Positions 6,336 through 6,355 of a DNA stretch of 6,355 nt are shown here, one piece after another; within the stretch, counting starts at the first letter, position 1; each line of letters starts with the position of its first letter. The notes under the pieces were generated by a model, which saw nothing but the letters and a program-made list of their open reading frames with translations, had not been told where the DNA came from and did no database searches. Origin of the DNA: Candidatus Latescibacterota bacterium (GTDB lineage Bacteria; Latescibacterota; UBA2968; GCA-2709665). The stretch covers positions 1-6,355 of the forward strand of contig JAAXHE010000290.1 of NCBI GenBank assembly GCA_012271065.1. Reading direction: 5' to 3'. The translations under genes and the position numbers were made by a program.

Positions 6336-6355
6336 TACCTATTGACTTCTAAGAC
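6336..6355. other. Short non-coding end of the window
   Basis: Twenty bases remain after the TAG of the Omp85 gene. No hairpin, T run or start codon with a binding site is visible, so neither the end of the operon nor a further gene can be judged. Confidence 0.6.

Overview
The window is a GC-rich block of three consecutive plus-strand genes, preceded by a more AT-rich, gene-free leader of about 400 bases. All three products carry Sec-type signal peptides and belong to the cell envelope of a diderm bacterium. No cytoplasmic enzyme, RNA gene, transposase, phage gene or CRISPR array was seen. The large middle protein has modules I associate with large outer-membrane proteins of the FCB superphylum (Bacteroidota and candidate phyla such as Zixibacteria, KSB1, Latescibacterota or Eisenbacteria). 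That points to an FCB or nearby lineage, probably an uncultured or sparsely studied one. The phylum cannot be fixed from this window.

Layout. 1-413: leader region with a short array of AGGAT units about every 9-10 bases, a CRP/FNR-like palindrome, a good sigma-70-like promoter and a small 5' UTR hairpin region. 414-1370: a secreted six-bladed NHL-repeat beta-propeller. 1371-1453: a GC-rich spacer with competing hairpins and a run of six T that touches the next start codon. 1454-4609: a 1051-residue outer-membrane protein with a duplicated N-terminal module, a conserved soluble region, a long beta-strand-rich part, an internal EF-hand-like loop and a terminal Phe. 4620-6335: an Omp85-superfamily protein with three POTRA domains and a barrel, translationally coupled to the gene before it.

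How they may work together (inference). The Omp85 protein is the kind of machine that inserts or exports outer-membrane proteins, and it sits ten bases after a very large predicted barrel protein, which is its most obvious possible client. The NHL propeller is a typical protein- or glycan-binding scaffold and could be a periplasmic or surface partner. The T run between genes 1 and 2 may let the propeller be made in excess of the two membrane proteins. The most interesting hypothesis is that the three genes form a dedicated outer-membrane assembly or secretion module. Nothing in the sequence alone proves that, or shows what is transported.
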